From Lachnospiraceae bacterium (GTDB lineage Bacteria; Bacillota; Clostridia; Lachnospirales; Lachnospiraceae): a stretch of DNA of 64,000 nucleotides. Within the stretch, counting starts at the first letter, position 1, and each line of letters opens with the position of its first letter. The DNA is taken from the NCBI GenBank assembly GCA_030524705.1, contig JAUNGD010000001.1, forward strand, positions 88,516-152,515. The letters run 5' to 3'. Of the stretch, positions 15,769-24,850 are shown in pieces. The position numbers were made by a program, and so were the translations under genes. The notes below the pieces were generated by a model. That model did no database searches. It was not told the DNA's origin and worked only from the letters and a program-made list of their open reading frames with translations.

Positions 15769-16302
15769 TTACCTTGCATCGGCGATATTTTTCTCGAAAA
15801 ACAGATGGTTTTTGTGAGCGATCAACCCTCCGATGGCCATGTCGGCGGTGCCGGCAAGCTCAAAGCCGAGCTTCGTATACAGAGCGACGGCCGGCTTGTT
15901 CTGCGCTCCGGTATCCAGCCGGACCGCCCGGCAATTCCGTCTTTTCCCTTCCTCTGCGGCAAACTGTACCAGGGCCTTGCCGATGCCGCGGCCTGCCTTT
16001 GACGGTCTGACGCACAGAAGATGGATGACAAATACTTCATTGGGAGCCGCGCTGTATTTCCATTGGACGCTGCCGTATTCCTCCGGCTGGAGCTGATTTG
16101 CGATTACGCTGGCGCAGATCTCTCCGTCTTGCTCCATGACGTACAGATCCCCGTCTGCAATTCCCTTTTCGGCGGTTTTCTCCGTCGGATAGACGCCAAG
16201 CTGCCATACGGTATAGGCGCCGTGTTCCTGCTCGTGCAGCAGCAGCTCCGTATAGCAATCCGTTACCTGGGGGATATCCTGCGGTGTGGCTTTTCTGATC
16301 AT
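15769..16302 (-). CDS. GNAT-family N-acetyltransferase
   Basis: A 177-residue acetyltransferase. The acetyl-CoA loop reads RPSKAGRGIGKALVQFAAEE (about 113-132) and the terminal motif reads TGAQNKPAVALYTKLGFELAG (around 143-160). Substrate is unknown. It is the first gene of a two-gene GNAT unit on the minus strand, with an AGGGATAAAT stretch just upstream of the start. It has no functional link to the flanking sugar genes that I can see. Confidence 0.88.
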   Translation of the reverse strand: MIRKATPQDIPQVTDCYTELLLHEQEHGAYTVWQLGVYPTEKTAEKGIADGDLYVMEQDGEICASVIANQLQPEEYGSVQWKYSAAPNEVFVIHLLCVRPSKAGRGIGKALVQFAAEEGKRRNCRAVRLDTGAQNKPAVALYTKLGFELAGTADMAIGGLIAHKNHLFFEKNIADAR

Positions 16303-16523
16303 TTCATTTATCCCTTTCCTTTTTGTGTTATTTTATAAAACTTACAGATAGACGTCAAATATTCTGAGGACTTTTTTGCAGGATTCGTAGATTTTATAGC
16401 TAATACTTAGCTCATAGCAAATAAATAAAGAACATTCATAAGTATACCATAGTTAGATGCTTCGGGTATTTTTTTGAAAATAGAATCTTTCATACAAAAA
16501 TTCATGTTTTTTTAAGTAAGGTA
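16303..16523. other. AT-rich intergenic region, no gene seen
   Basis: The gap between the divergent GNAT pair and the sugar regulon is 374 bases. Its left part is AT-rich and holds no ORF or hairpin that I would defend. The GNAT promoter must lie near its left edge, but I see no consensus pair. The right part carries the promoter and operator listed separately. Confidence 0.5.
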
Positions 16524-16573
16524 TTGACAAAATGCATGGTATAGAATAATATAAAATAAGTAAAGCGCTTTAC
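16524..16573 (+). promoter_or_regulatory. Promoter with LacI-type operator for the sugar regulon
   Basis: TTGACA (16524-16529), a 17-base spacer and TAATAT (16547-16552). Centred eight to twenty bases downstream is the perfect 14-bp palindrome GTAAAGCGCTTTAC (16560-16573), covering the expected transcription start. A 12-bp core (TAAAGCGCTTTA) recurs before the second dehydrogenase at 22557. The central CG with A/T-rich arms is typical of LacI-family operators, so the LacI protein at 21460 is the likely repressor. Confidence 0.85.
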
Positions 16574-16676
16574 CTACTAAAAATGGAAATAATACTTAGA
16601 ATTGAAAAAATCAAAAAAATAAAATAGTAAAGAAAATAAAACGATTTATAAAGAAAAAATTGAATGGAGGGATAAG

Positions 16677-17732
16677 ATGAAAACAATGAAGGCACTTGTA
16701 TATGACAAGCCGGGAAGAAAGTATTCCGGTATCCGAGAGGTACCGTATCCGGTTTGTGGGAGCGATGAAGTTATTATAAAGGTTATGTCTGCGAGCATCT
16801 GCAAAGGAGTGGAGCATGACCATGACCAGGAAGGTGTCGGAACAGATCTTGCTGTGTATCCGGTGACCCCCGGACATGAGTTTTCCGGAGTGATCGAGGA
16901 AGTTGGCTCAAATGTAACCCGCTTCAAAAAGGGAGACCGTGTCTGCGCTGACAATACGGAGTATTGTGAAGACTGTTATTACTGCCGCAAAGAACAGTCC
17001 AATTATTGCCCCACCTTTGGTTCTTTGGGACACAACATTAATGGCGGATTTGCGGAATACGTAAGGGTAAAGAAGGAAAAAGTATTTCCTATTCCGGATT
17101 CCCTCTCTTTCAACTCTGCCGCCCTTGGAGAGCCGGTGGCATGCTGTATTCACTGTGTTGACCGTTGTAATATAAATTTTGGCGATGATGTACTGGTTAT
17201 GGGCGCAGGATCTATGGGCTTGATTCTGGCACAGCTTTTGACGAAGTCAGGAGCACGTAAGGTTGTAGCCATCGCTTCTACTAAAAGTAAATTGGATATC
17301 CTTGAATCAAAAGGAATCGAGACAGTCGTGATGGACCGCAGCGATTATTCTGTTCATACAAATAAATTAAAAGAGATCTGCCCGATGGGATTTGATGTTG
17401 TTGTTGATGCGACCGGAAGCGTTCAGATGATTCAGCATGGAATGACACTTCTGAAGAAGGGCGGAAAGCTTGTGCAGTACGCTCTGGTACATAGCAAGGA
17501 ACAGCTTACGATTGATCCAAGACTGATGTTCAACAATGAGCTGACTTACATGACGAGCTTCTGTCAGTCTCATAATTTTGGCCGTGCGGTAGAAGCACTT
17601 GCTGATAAGACAGTGGACGGTGATCTGCTGGTAACGCATGAATATCCGTTGGATCGCTTCTATGAAGCATTGGATGAAAATGTAAATAACAGAAATTCTG
17701 TGAAAGTGGTGATCCACCCGAATCAGGAATAA
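16677..17732 (+). CDS. Zinc-dependent sugar/polyol dehydrogenase
   Basis: A 351-residue medium-chain dehydrogenase/reductase that probably oxidises a sugar alcohol or sugar with NAD(P)+. Visible features are the GHEFSGVIEEVG motif (about 65-76), four structural zinc cysteines in CEDCYYCRKEQSNYC (about 97-111), and the nucleotide-binding VLVMGAGSMGLILA segment (about 176-189). The usual catalytic CGICGSD is replaced here by SICKGVEHDHD, a moderate departure with Cys41 retained. It is the first gene of the LacI-controlled operon, 31 bases before the ABC ATPase. Confidence 0.88.
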   Translation: MKTMKALVYDKPGRKYSGIREVPYPVCGSDEVIIKVMSASICKGVEHDHDQEGVGTDLAVYPVTPGHEFSGVIEEVGSNVTRFKKGDRVCADNTEYCEDCYYCRKEQSNYCPTFGSLGHNINGGFAEYVRVKKEKVFPIPDSLSFNSAALGEPVACCIHCVDRCNINFGDDVLVMGAGSMGLILAQLLTKSGARKVVAIASTKSKLDILESKGIETVVMDRSDYSVHTNKLKEICPMGFDVVVDATGSVQMIQHGMTLLKKGGKLVQYALVHSKEQLTIDPRLMFNNELTYMTSFCQSHNFGRAVEALADKTVDGDLLVTHEYPLDRFYEALDENVNNRNSVKVVIHPNQE

Positions 17733-17763
17733 AATCAGAAGCTCACATGAAAGGTGACCTAAT

Positions 17764-19281
17764 ATGAATAAAAACAGCGAATATATTGTTGAGATGAAGA
17801 ATTGCCGGAAAATATTTCCTGGCGTGGTCGCTGTCAATGATGTGTCTCTGTTCTTGAAGCGCGGAGAGGTTCATGCTCTGGTGGGAGAGAATGGCGCCGG
17901 TAAATCTACAATCATGAAAATGCTTGCCGGGCTTCTTCCAATGGATGGAGGAGAGATTTTGTATGAGGGAGAACGGTTTGAGCCAAAAAATCCAATGCAG
18001 GCGCTGGAGCGGGGAATCTCTATGATTCATCAGGAACTGGATTTGGTTCCGCAAATGACGGTTTGGGAAAATATTTATGCAGGCCAGGAAAAGCTTATCG
18101 GTTTTGGAGTGATTGACCGTAAGGCTATGATCAATAATACGAAACAGGTTTTTAAAGAGCTGGGGATTGATTTAGATCCAAATAGTAAGGTAGAAGAACT
18201 GAGCGTTGCACAGATGCAGATGGTGGCGATTACGAAAGCGATCGCATTTGATGCAGAAGTAATCATTATGGATGAACCGACATCCGCCATTACCGACAGA
18301 GAGGTAGAACAACTGTTTCGCATGATCAAACTGCTGAAAGGTCAGAATAAATCGGTAATCTATATATCACATAAGCTGGATGAGATTTTTCAGATCTGCG
18401 ATCAGATCACAGTTATGCGGGATGGGTGCCTGATTGATTCCAAACCGGCTTCAGAGCTGAATCAGGAAAAAATGATTCATATGATGGTAGGGCGCGAACT
18501 TTCTAATTTATATCAGAAGGATGAGCCGGTATCAGCAGAGTATGACGCAAACGAAGTCCTGCTGGAAGTGAAGGGGCTGTGCAGAAAAGGCGAATTTTCA
18601 GATGTCAGCTTTGAAGTAAAACGCGGAGAGATTCTTGGAATTTCCGGATTGATGGGGGCTGGACGTACCGAAGTGATGGAGACTGTATTCGGGCTTCGGA
18701 AAGCTGATTCGGGAACCATCAAAATAAATGGAAAAGAAATTAATGTGAAGAATCCGCAGATCGCTATTAAGAACGGTATTGCTTTTGTGACAGAGGATCG
18801 AAAAATTTATGGGTTGAATCTGATGGATACGATCCGTGCTAATACTACGATGGCATATCTGAAAAAAGTGCTGTATGGGAACCTTGTACTGAATTTCAAA
18901 GAAGAAAAAAAGGTAGTCGCTTCTTTGTTTGAAAAATTGAGAATCAAAGCGCCTTCACAGGAGACCATTGTAAATAATCTGAGCGGTGGAAATCAACAGA
19001 AAGTGGTTCTTGCCAAATGGCTGATGGGCGAGCCGGATGTATTCATTATGGATGAGCCCACACGCGGAATTGATGTAGGAGCAAAAGCAGAAATATATAA
19101 GATTATGGATTCACTGGCGAAAAAGGGAAAATCCGTTATCATGATTTCTTCTGAGATGCCGGAGCTGCTGGGTATGAGTGATCGTATTATTGTAATGCAT
19201 GAAGGGGTGATCACCGGAAGATTTCTGAAAAACGAATATGACCAGGAAAAACTGATGGCATGTTCGATAGGAGGCAAATAA
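17764..19281 (+). CDS. Rbs-type sugar ABC transporter, ATP-binding protein
   Basis: A 505-residue double ATPase of the carbohydrate-uptake-2 class, energising import of a monosaccharide or polyol. Domain one: Walker A GENGAGKST (41-49), MIHQELDLV Q-loop (about 87-95), LSVAQMQMV signature, IIMDEPTSAITD Walker B. Domain two: LSGGNQQKVVLAKW signature (about 409-422) and IMDEPTRGIDVGAK; its Walker A is degenerate (GLMGAGRTE). The permease follows with no gap. The specific sugar is unknown, though neighbouring polyol dehydrogenases suggest a sugar alcohol or rare sugar. Confidence 0.93.
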   Translation: MNKNSEYIVEMKNCRKIFPGVVAVNDVSLFLKRGEVHALVGENGAGKSTIMKMLAGLLPMDGGEILYEGERFEPKNPMQALERGISMIHQELDLVPQMTVWENIYAGQEKLIGFGVIDRKAMINNTKQVFKELGIDLDPNSKVEELSVAQMQMVAITKAIAFDAEVIIMDEPTSAITDREVEQLFRMIKLLKGQNKSVIYISHKLDEIFQICDQITVMRDGCLIDSKPASELNQEKMIHMMVGRELSNLYQKDEPVSAEYDANEVLLEVKGLCRKGEFSDVSFEVKRGEILGISGLMGAGRTEVMETVFGLRKADSGTIKINGKEINVKNPQIAIKNGIAFVTEDRKIYGLNLMDTIRANTTMAYLKKVLYGNLVLNFKEEKKVVASLFEKLRIKAPSQETIVNNLSGGNQQKVVLAKWLMGEPDVFIMDEPTRGIDVGAKAEIYKIMDSLAKKGKSVIMISSEMPELLGMSDRIIVMHEGVITGRFLKNEYDQEKLMACSIGGK

Positions 19282-20232
19282 ATGGAAAAGGCAAAAAACA
19301 TAAATATCGGGAAGATATTAAGCAGATATGGAATATATGTTGCATTTTTGATCTTGTTTATTGCATTGTCAATCGCTTCGCCGGTATTCCTGACGACAAC
19401 AAATATACTTAATATATTCCGGCAGATTTCTGTAATTGGAATTATTTCCGTGGGAATGCTTTTTGTAATTCTTACTGGCGGGATCGATCTTTCCGTAGGC
19501 GCAATCGTTGCGCTTGCGGCAGTTATTACTACCAGTATGATTCGGGAAGGGTCTCAGACTCCGATCATCGTGGCTGTTTTTTGCGGCATACTGGTGGGGG
19601 CGGCCTGTGGAATATTCAGCGGATTCTTTGTGGCTAAAATGGAGGTACAGGCATTTATTGCAACGCTTGCCACTATGACGATAGCGAGAGGCATCTGTTA
19701 CGTTTATACAAATGGACGCCCGATTACCGGATTGAAGCCTGGATACCGAAATATTGGAATGGGTAATATAGGGATCGTTCCGGTGCCGGTTATTATTTAT
19801 CTCGGAATTGTTTTGATCGGGATCTTTCTTCTGAATTTTTCAAAATTCGGAAGACATGTGATCGCGGTAGGCGGTAATGAGAAGGCTGCTATCGTTTCAG
19901 GAATTGATGCAGTGAAAATTAAATTTGCCTGTCATGTTATTTCAGGCATTACTGCTGCAATAGCAGGTATTGTGTTGTCGGCCAGGATTCAGACCGGACA
20001 GCCGGTTGCAGGTGAAGGATATGAGCTGGATGCTATTACCGCTGTTGTTATCGGGGGCGCAAGTCTTTCCGGAGGAAAAGGAAGCATGGTAGGAGCAGTT
20101 GTAGGAATGCTTTTGATCGGTATTATGACAAACGGTCTGGATCTGCTCAACGTATCATCCTATTATCAGCAGGTAATTAAGGGGGCAATTATTCTGATTG
20201 CCGTTCTGACCGATAAGATGAAAACAAAGTGA
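19282..20232 (+). CDS. Rbs-type sugar ABC transporter permease
   Basis: A 316-residue inner-membrane permease with 8-10 hydrophobic segments and the RbsC-type signature GGIDLSVGAIVALAAV (about 67-82) and the loop VGGNEKAAIVSGID (about 196-209). It starts directly after the ATPase stop (TAAATG). The downstream binding-protein gene is separated by 67 bases that contain a small AGGCCGTAAGGCTT stem, which may stabilise or partly separate the transcripts. Confidence 0.93.
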   Translation: MEKAKNINIGKILSRYGIYVAFLILFIALSIASPVFLTTTNILNIFRQISVIGIISVGMLFVILTGGIDLSVGAIVALAAVITTSMIREGSQTPIIVAVFCGILVGAACGIFSGFFVAKMEVQAFIATLATMTIARGICYVYTNGRPITGLKPGYRNIGMGNIGIVPVPVIIYLGIVLIGIFLLNFSKFGRHVIAVGGNEKAAIVSGIDAVKIKFACHVISGITAAIAGIVLSARIQTGQPVAGEGYELDAITAVVIGGASLSGGKGSMVGAVVGMLLIGIMTNGLDLLNVSSYYQQVIKGAIILIAVLTDKMKTK

Positions 20233-20299
20233 TGATAGGCCGTAAGGCTTGTTGTAAAAGAAACCAAAAACTATATAATGAAAGAAAAGGAGAAGAACT

Positions 20300-21244
20300 A
20301 TGAACAAGAAAATGATGAGAGTGATTCTGAGTACGACTATGTCAGCGGCCATGTGTATTGGCATGGTGTCTACAGTATCGGCGGCTGACGGAGGAAAAAT
20401 CAAGATCGGACTTACAGACGCAAATATGTCGAATGAGTCAAATGCTATTTTCTCAAATGCGGCAATTGAGTATGCAAAGACAATGGACAATGTAGAGCTG
20501 ATCGTTAACGATGGAGAAGGCGATGCAAACAAGCAGATTGCCCAGTGTGAATCTTTTGTGGCCCAGGGATGCGATGTTGTTATTATCAGTCCTTATGATT
20601 TTGACGGAGCCGTAACAGCAGCACAGGTATGCGTAGATGCAGGAGTTCCGGTGTTTGTGGCAAAGGGTATTATTGCGGACATGGATCTGGTACAGACTTA
20701 TGTTGGTTCCAATGATGTAGATGCAGGTGAAATGGAGATGGAATACATTGCAGATAAGCTGGATGGCAAGGGAAATATCGTAATTATCGAGGGGCCGACA
20801 GGTGTTACGGGCGCTGTCCTTCGAAATGATGGTATTCAAAATGTGCTGGAAGAGTATCCGGACATCAACGTTCTTTACAGCCAGCCGGCCGACTGGTACC
20901 GTGATAAAGCAATGGAACTGATGGAAAACTGGTTACAGCTTGGCGCGGACATTGATGCAGTAGTTGCTCATAATGATGAGATGGCGTTAGGCGCATATGA
21001 TGCATTGGAAGCCGCAGGGAAGGGAGATATTCCTGTAATAGGTATTGACGGTATTCAGGCAGCTGTCAAATCCGTAGGAGAAGGAAAGATGTCAGCTTCT
21101 ATTCTTCAGGATTCCAAGTCGATTGCTGAGAAGGCACTGGATGTGGCAGTTCAGATCGCAAACGGTGAGGAAATTGAAGATACTTATGATATTCCGTATC
21201 AGGTAATCACGCAGGATAACTATGAGGACTTTTTGACAGAATAA
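20300..21244 (+). CDS. Sugar-binding protein of Rbs-type ABC transporter
   Basis: The extracytoplasmic receptor of this importer (314 residues, Peripla_BP_4-type). A signal peptide ends near Ala28 (MVSTVSAADGG) without a lipobox cysteine in the usual position; Cys20 (AAMCIG) could serve as a weak lipobox. Two lobes follow, with periplasmic binding fold markers ESFVAQGCDVVIISPYD (first lobe), NDEMALGAYDALEAAGKGD (second lobe) and IGIDG. AAAGGAGAAGAACT precedes the start. A terminator ends the operon at 21284. Confidence 0.92.
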   Translation: MNKKMMRVILSTTMSAAMCIGMVSTVSAADGGKIKIGLTDANMSNESNAIFSNAAIEYAKTMDNVELIVNDGEGDANKQIAQCESFVAQGCDVVIISPYDFDGAVTAAQVCVDAGVPVFVAKGIIADMDLVQTYVGSNDVDAGEMEMEYIADKLDGKGNIVIIEGPTGVTGAVLRNDGIQNVLEEYPDINVLYSQPADWYRDKAMELMENWLQLGADIDAVVAHNDEMALGAYDALEAAGKGDIPVIGIDGIQAAVKSVGEGKMSASILQDSKSIAEKALDVAVQIANGEEIEDTYDIPYQVITQDNYEDFLTE

Positions 21245-21283
21245 AAATAGTGATTAATAATCTGGGATAAGCTGTGTAGAAGG

Positions 21284-21317
21284 GAAAGGAGGGTAGAGGA
21301 TAACATACCCTCCTTTC
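21284..21317 (+). terminator. Terminator after the sugar ABC operon
   Basis: AAAGGAGGGTA (21285-21295) pairs with TACCCTCCTTT (21306-21316) around a ten-base loop. Confidence 0.75.
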
Positions 21318-21373
21318 TATATATAAAGTCTGCACAGAGCTTGGGATAACTGTTTGCTTGGTTTAATCGTTGG

Positions 21374-21402
21374 TTGCAAAAGGCAAAATGTAATATTATA
21401 AT
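21374..21402 (+). promoter_or_regulatory. Promoter of the LacI-family gene
   Basis: TTGCAA (21374-21379), a 17-base spacer and TATAAT (21397-21402), 58 bases before the regulator start. No copy of the GTAAAGCGCTTTAC palindrome is present here, so autoregulation is not evident. Confidence 0.75.
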
Positions 21403-21459
21403 AAAAATGCAGAGTATATTTATTTTTGCTGTGAGAAAAATAATGATTTAGGAGATAAA

Positions 21460-22479
21460 ATGAAAGTAACTATTAAAGATATTGCACAGGAATGCAATAT
21501 GTCAATAACGGCAGTATCTCTTGTGCTGAACAACAAGCCAAACAAGTTATCCGAAGAATCCAGAAAATTAATTAAAAACACAGCGGCCAGGATGAACTAT
21601 ACACCGAATCCGCTTGCGGTTGGACTTGCCAAAGGTAAGTCTCGGACGATTGGGCTGGTAATGTCTGATGTCAGTAATGTGTTTTTGTCAGAGATTGCGA
21701 AAGTGATCGAACGAGAAGTGAAAAAGTTTGATTATAACGTAATTCTCGGCAATACGGATGATGACGGGAGCAGAGCGTTGTCCTATGTGAAGGAGTTTAT
21801 TTCTAAAAATGTGGATGGTATTTTTTATATCCACCCTGCATTTGCCACCAAAGAAGAGGAAAGAGAGATTGCCAGAGTTATCACACAGTCTAATATCCCC
21901 ATTGTGATGATTGAAAATGATATGCGTTTTATGCGGGCGCAAAGATGTGTCAATGATAATGCTGAAGGAGGATACTTGGCGACAAAGTATCTTTTAGAAC
22001 TGGGCCATAAAAGAATTGGCAGCTTGCTTGGGCCTAAGGGACAGTACAGCGTAGGGATGAGACTATATGGTTATCGGAGAGCTCTGGAGGAGTTTGGAAT
22101 AGAATACGATGATAAGCTAATCTATCGTGGAGATTTTACGCTTGGATCGGGGATCGCAGCTATGCCGTATTTCCTTGAACAGGGTGTGACGGCGATTTTC
22201 TGCTACAATGATATGATGGCATATGGGGTGTATACATATGCGCGGCGCAACAAAATACAAATAGGGCGGGATATTTCTGTGATCGGTTTTGACGATGTGT
22301 TTGTGAACGATCTGCTTTCAGTTCCACTGACAACTATCAGACAGCCCCGGGTCAGCATGGCCAAAAGAGCAACTGCTATGTTGATGGATATGATCGAAAC
22401 GGGAAACCGGGAAGAGAAGGAAGAAACGTTTTCATCAAAATTGATTATCCGAGACAGTGCAAATCCACCGGTGATGTAA
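21460..22479 (+). CDS. LacI-family transcriptional regulator
   Basis: A 339-residue repressor. The N-terminal helix-turn-helix and hinge are intact (TIKDIAQECNMSITAVSLVL at about 3-22, then YTPNPLAVGLAKGKS hinge region). The C-terminal effector-binding domain resembles the periplasmic binding fold (about 60-330), with the family's IGFDD motif near 273. It lies between two transcription units, each of which is preceded by the TAAAGCGCTTTA palindrome, so I infer that it represses both the ABC operon and the second dehydrogenase, released by the transported sugar or a product. Confidence 0.92.
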   Translation: MKVTIKDIAQECNMSITAVSLVLNNKPNKLSEESRKLIKNTAARMNYTPNPLAVGLAKGKSRTIGLVMSDVSNVFLSEIAKVIEREVKKFDYNVILGNTDDDGSRALSYVKEFISKNVDGIFYIHPAFATKEEEREIARVITQSNIPIVMIENDMRFMRAQRCVNDNAEGGYLATKYLLELGHKRIGSLLGPKGQYSVGMRLYGYRRALEEFGIEYDDKLIYRGDFTLGSGIAAMPYFLEQGVTAIFCYNDMMAYGVYTYARRNKIQIGRDISVIGFDDVFVNDLLSVPLTTIRQPRVSMAKRATAMLMDMIETGNREEKEETFSSKLIIRDSANPPVM

Positions 22480-22515
22480 GTTGTTTTGCAGGAAATACCT
22501 TGCTGAAAATAAATC

Positions 22516-22568
22516 TTGAATGTGAATTTTTAGCGGTGTATTGTTGCCCCAAAAGATAAAGCGCTTTA
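22516..22568 (+). promoter_or_regulatory. Promoter with LacI-type operator for the second dehydrogenase
   Basis: TTGAAT (22516-22521), a 17-base spacer and TATTGT (22539-22544), followed by the palindrome TAAAGCGCTTTA (22557-22568) just downstream of the expected transcription start. The palindrome is the 12-bp core of the one at 16560-16573. Confidence 0.8.
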
Positions 22569-22663
22569 CTTATGCGGGCGGATATGAGTTTGTATGATTA
22601 AGTCAGAGCTTTGACTGAAAAAGAATGGTTAATAAAAAGTATTATGGATAAGGAGAAAGTAAA

Positions 22664-23698
22664 ATGAAGGTAGCATACCTGGAAAAAATGAAGAAGATTG
22701 TGATCAGAGACGATGCACAGATTCCTGAAATCGCCCCGGATCAGGTGCTGGTAAAAATGGAATATTGCGGTGTTTGCGGTTCAGACGTTCATTTTTATAA
22801 AGATGGAAGAGTAGGAGATAATTTTGCTCCCGAGAATTTTGTCCTCGGACATGAGGTCGCCGGGACGGTGGTGAAGGCAGGAGAGGATGTGAAGCATCTG
22901 AAGGCTGGCGACCGTGTGGCTCTTGAGCCCGGATATGCCTGCGGAAAATGTAATTTCTGTAAAACAGGAAACTATAATTTATGTCCCGGAATGACTTTCT
23001 TTGCGGATCCGCCTGTTGCCGGAGCTTTAAAGGAATATGTTGCACATCCAGCTGATTATTGTTTTAAACTGCCGGATAACATGACGACAGAAGAGGGAGC
23101 GCTTGTCGAGCCTCTTGCAGTTGGGCTTCATGCTACCTCCCTGGGGAAAGTGGGACTTGGCGATGAAGTGTTGATCCTCGGGGGCGGATGTATCGGTTTA
23201 GTGACATTGCTCTCAGCAAAGGCGCGTGGTGCTTCTAAAATTGTAGTTGCAGACTTATTTGATAAGCGTCTTGATATGGCGCTGAAGCTGGGGGCAACAG
23301 AGGTGATCAATGCCAAGAGAGAGGATGTATTCCAAAGAGTAGAGGAACTGTTTGGAGGAATGGGAGCAGATAAGGTATTTGAAACGGCAGGCTCTCCTGT
23401 AACGATTAAACAAACTCCGTTTTTTGTGAAAAGGGGTGGGACAATCGTTCTTGTAGGAATGTCGGCAGAGAGTGTTATAGATTATAACTTTTCTCAGATC
23501 ATGCTGAAGGAAGCTAATATTAAGACTGTATTTCGTTACAGAAATCTGTATCCGACAGCGATTGCAGCAATATCAAGCGGCAGTATTGATGTAAAGCAGA
23601 TCGTAACACACCGCTTTACCTTTGACGAATCGGATCTTGCTTTCAGCACTGTTGTGCAGGATGCAGAAAATGTGATAAAGGCAGTTATTAAATTTTAA
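22664..23698 (+). CDS. Zinc-dependent polyol dehydrogenase (xylitol/sorbitol type)
   Basis: A 344-residue medium-chain dehydrogenase close to sorbitol and xylitol dehydrogenases, which oxidise polyols to ketoses with NAD+. It has the catalytic zinc motif CGVCGSDVH (about 36-44), GHEVAGTVVKAG (about 64-75), structural zinc cysteines in CGKCNFCKTGNYNLC (about 93-107) and the nucleotide-binding VLILGGGCIGLV. GGAGAAAGTAAA precedes the ATG. A monocistronic unit with its own LacI-type operator. Xylitol or sorbitol is the best guess, from family resemblance only. Confidence 0.9.
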   Translation: MKVAYLEKMKKIVIRDDAQIPEIAPDQVLVKMEYCGVCGSDVHFYKDGRVGDNFAPENFVLGHEVAGTVVKAGEDVKHLKAGDRVALEPGYACGKCNFCKTGNYNLCPGMTFFADPPVAGALKEYVAHPADYCFKLPDNMTTEEGALVEPLAVGLHATSLGKVGLGDEVLILGGGCIGLVTLLSAKARGASKIVVADLFDKRLDMALKLGATEVINAKREDVFQRVEELFGGMGADKVFETAGSPVTIKQTPFFVKRGGTIVLVGMSAESVIDYNFSQIMLKEANIKTVFRYRNLYPTAIAAISSGSIDVKQIVTHRFTFDESDLAFSTVVQDAENVIKAVIKF

Positions 23699-23715
23699 GG
23701 ATTTTGTATTTGAAA

Positions 23716-23747
23716 ACAGGGCGTACACCCCCAAGTGTACGCCCTGT
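23716..23747. terminator. Bidirectional terminator hairpin
   Basis: ACAGGGCGTACAC (23716-23728) and GTGTACGCCCTGT (23735-23747) form a perfect 13-bp stem between two convergent units. Confidence 0.8.
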
Positions 23748-23785
23748 CGGAATTCTGTATTCAGTTCAGAATGTAATTCTGTCAA

Positions 23786-24760
23786 TTACTGAAGATACTC
23801 GTCAACGTTCTCAGATGTAACAAGTACGAACGGAACTACGTATTCTTTCTCAACTGTTTCGCCAGCGATATCAGCCTTGATAGCGTCGATACCAGCTGTT
23901 ACCTGACCAACACCGTCCTGAAGAACTGTTGCGCCAAGTGTTCCAGCCTTAACCATTGCCAGCGGTCCCTGGTTTCCGTCAACACCGATGCAAACGATGT
24001 CTTCTCTGCCAGCTTCATTACATGTCTGCTGAGCTGCAGATGACATATCGTCGTTATCGCAGATGATAGCCTTCAGGTCGTCGCCGTACTGAGCCATGTA
24101 GTCCTGAGCTGCGTTTACAGCCTTGTCAGCTGCCCAGTCACACGGAACGTCTGCAGCCAGCTCCCATTTCTCAGCATCCAGCTTGTTCAGGATACCTTCG
24201 CCACGCTGAATCTGTGCGGAGTTACCGATAACGCCCTGGCAGTGAACGTAAACGCCGCCATCCGGAACCTTTTCCATTACGTAGTCAGCCATCAGCTCGC
24301 CAGCGTAAACGTCATCAGAACCACAGTAGGTCAGTGCAAGATCGTCTGTACTGTCTGTCTTGGAGTTAACAACTACAACCTTTGTTCCAGCGTCTACAAG
24401 AGCTGTGACAGCCGGGTCAGATGCAACTGCCTCTGCCGGAAGGATGATTACATAGTCAGCGCCCATGTTCAGGCAGTCCTGAGCCAGGTCACACTGCTTA
24501 GCGCCGTCTGTGTTGCCGTCAAGGATACCTGTGAACTCGTCGATAATTCCATCGTCAACCATAGCCTGAAGCTGCTCTTCAGCCGCATCGTTGATCGGTA
24601 CATGGAACGGGTCAACCAGGTTCTTGGAGATGTAACCAACAACAACTTTTCCGTCGCCGTTAACATCGCCAGCTTTTGCTTCTTCTGCAGCTACCGGAAG
24701 AGCCATTCCAGCAACCATGAGGCCAGTCATTGAAAGTGCTACGAGATTTTTGAGTTTCAT
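23786..24760 (-). CDS. Sugar-binding protein of second Rbs-type transporter
   Basis: The receptor of a second carbohydrate importer (324 residues). Signal peptide MKLKNLVALSMTGLMVAG with cleavage near LPVAAEEA; no lipobox cysteine. Binding-fold markers are MGADYVIILPAEAVASDP, LTYCGSDDVYAGELMADY and CIGVDGNQGP. I use the ATG at 24760, nine bases after AGGAGG, since the in-frame ATG at 24829 lacks a signal peptide context. It is the last gene of the minus-strand operon that starts with rpiR; the 90-base gap before it may allow separate mRNA processing. Confidence 0.92.
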   Translation of the reverse strand: MKLKNLVALSMTGLMVAGMALPVAAEEAKAGDVNGDGKVVVGYISKNLVDPFHVPINDAAEEQLQAMVDDGIIDEFTGILDGNTDGAKQCDLAQDCLNMGADYVIILPAEAVASDPAVTALVDAGTKVVVVNSKTDSTDDLALTYCGSDDVYAGELMADYVMEKVPDGGVYVHCQGVIGNSAQIQRGEGILNKLDAEKWELAADVPCDWAADKAVNAAQDYMAQYGDDLKAIICDNDDMSSAAQQTCNEAGREDIVCIGVDGNQGPLAMVKAGTLGATVLQDGVGQVTAGIDAIKADIAGETVEKEYVVPFVLVTSENVDEYLQ

Positions 24761-24850
24761 AAGAATTCCTCCTTTAAAATAAATAGTTTTTGCTTCTATA
24801 ACAATGGAATAAAAGAAATTCCATGTCATACTGAGTGAATATAGAACGAA

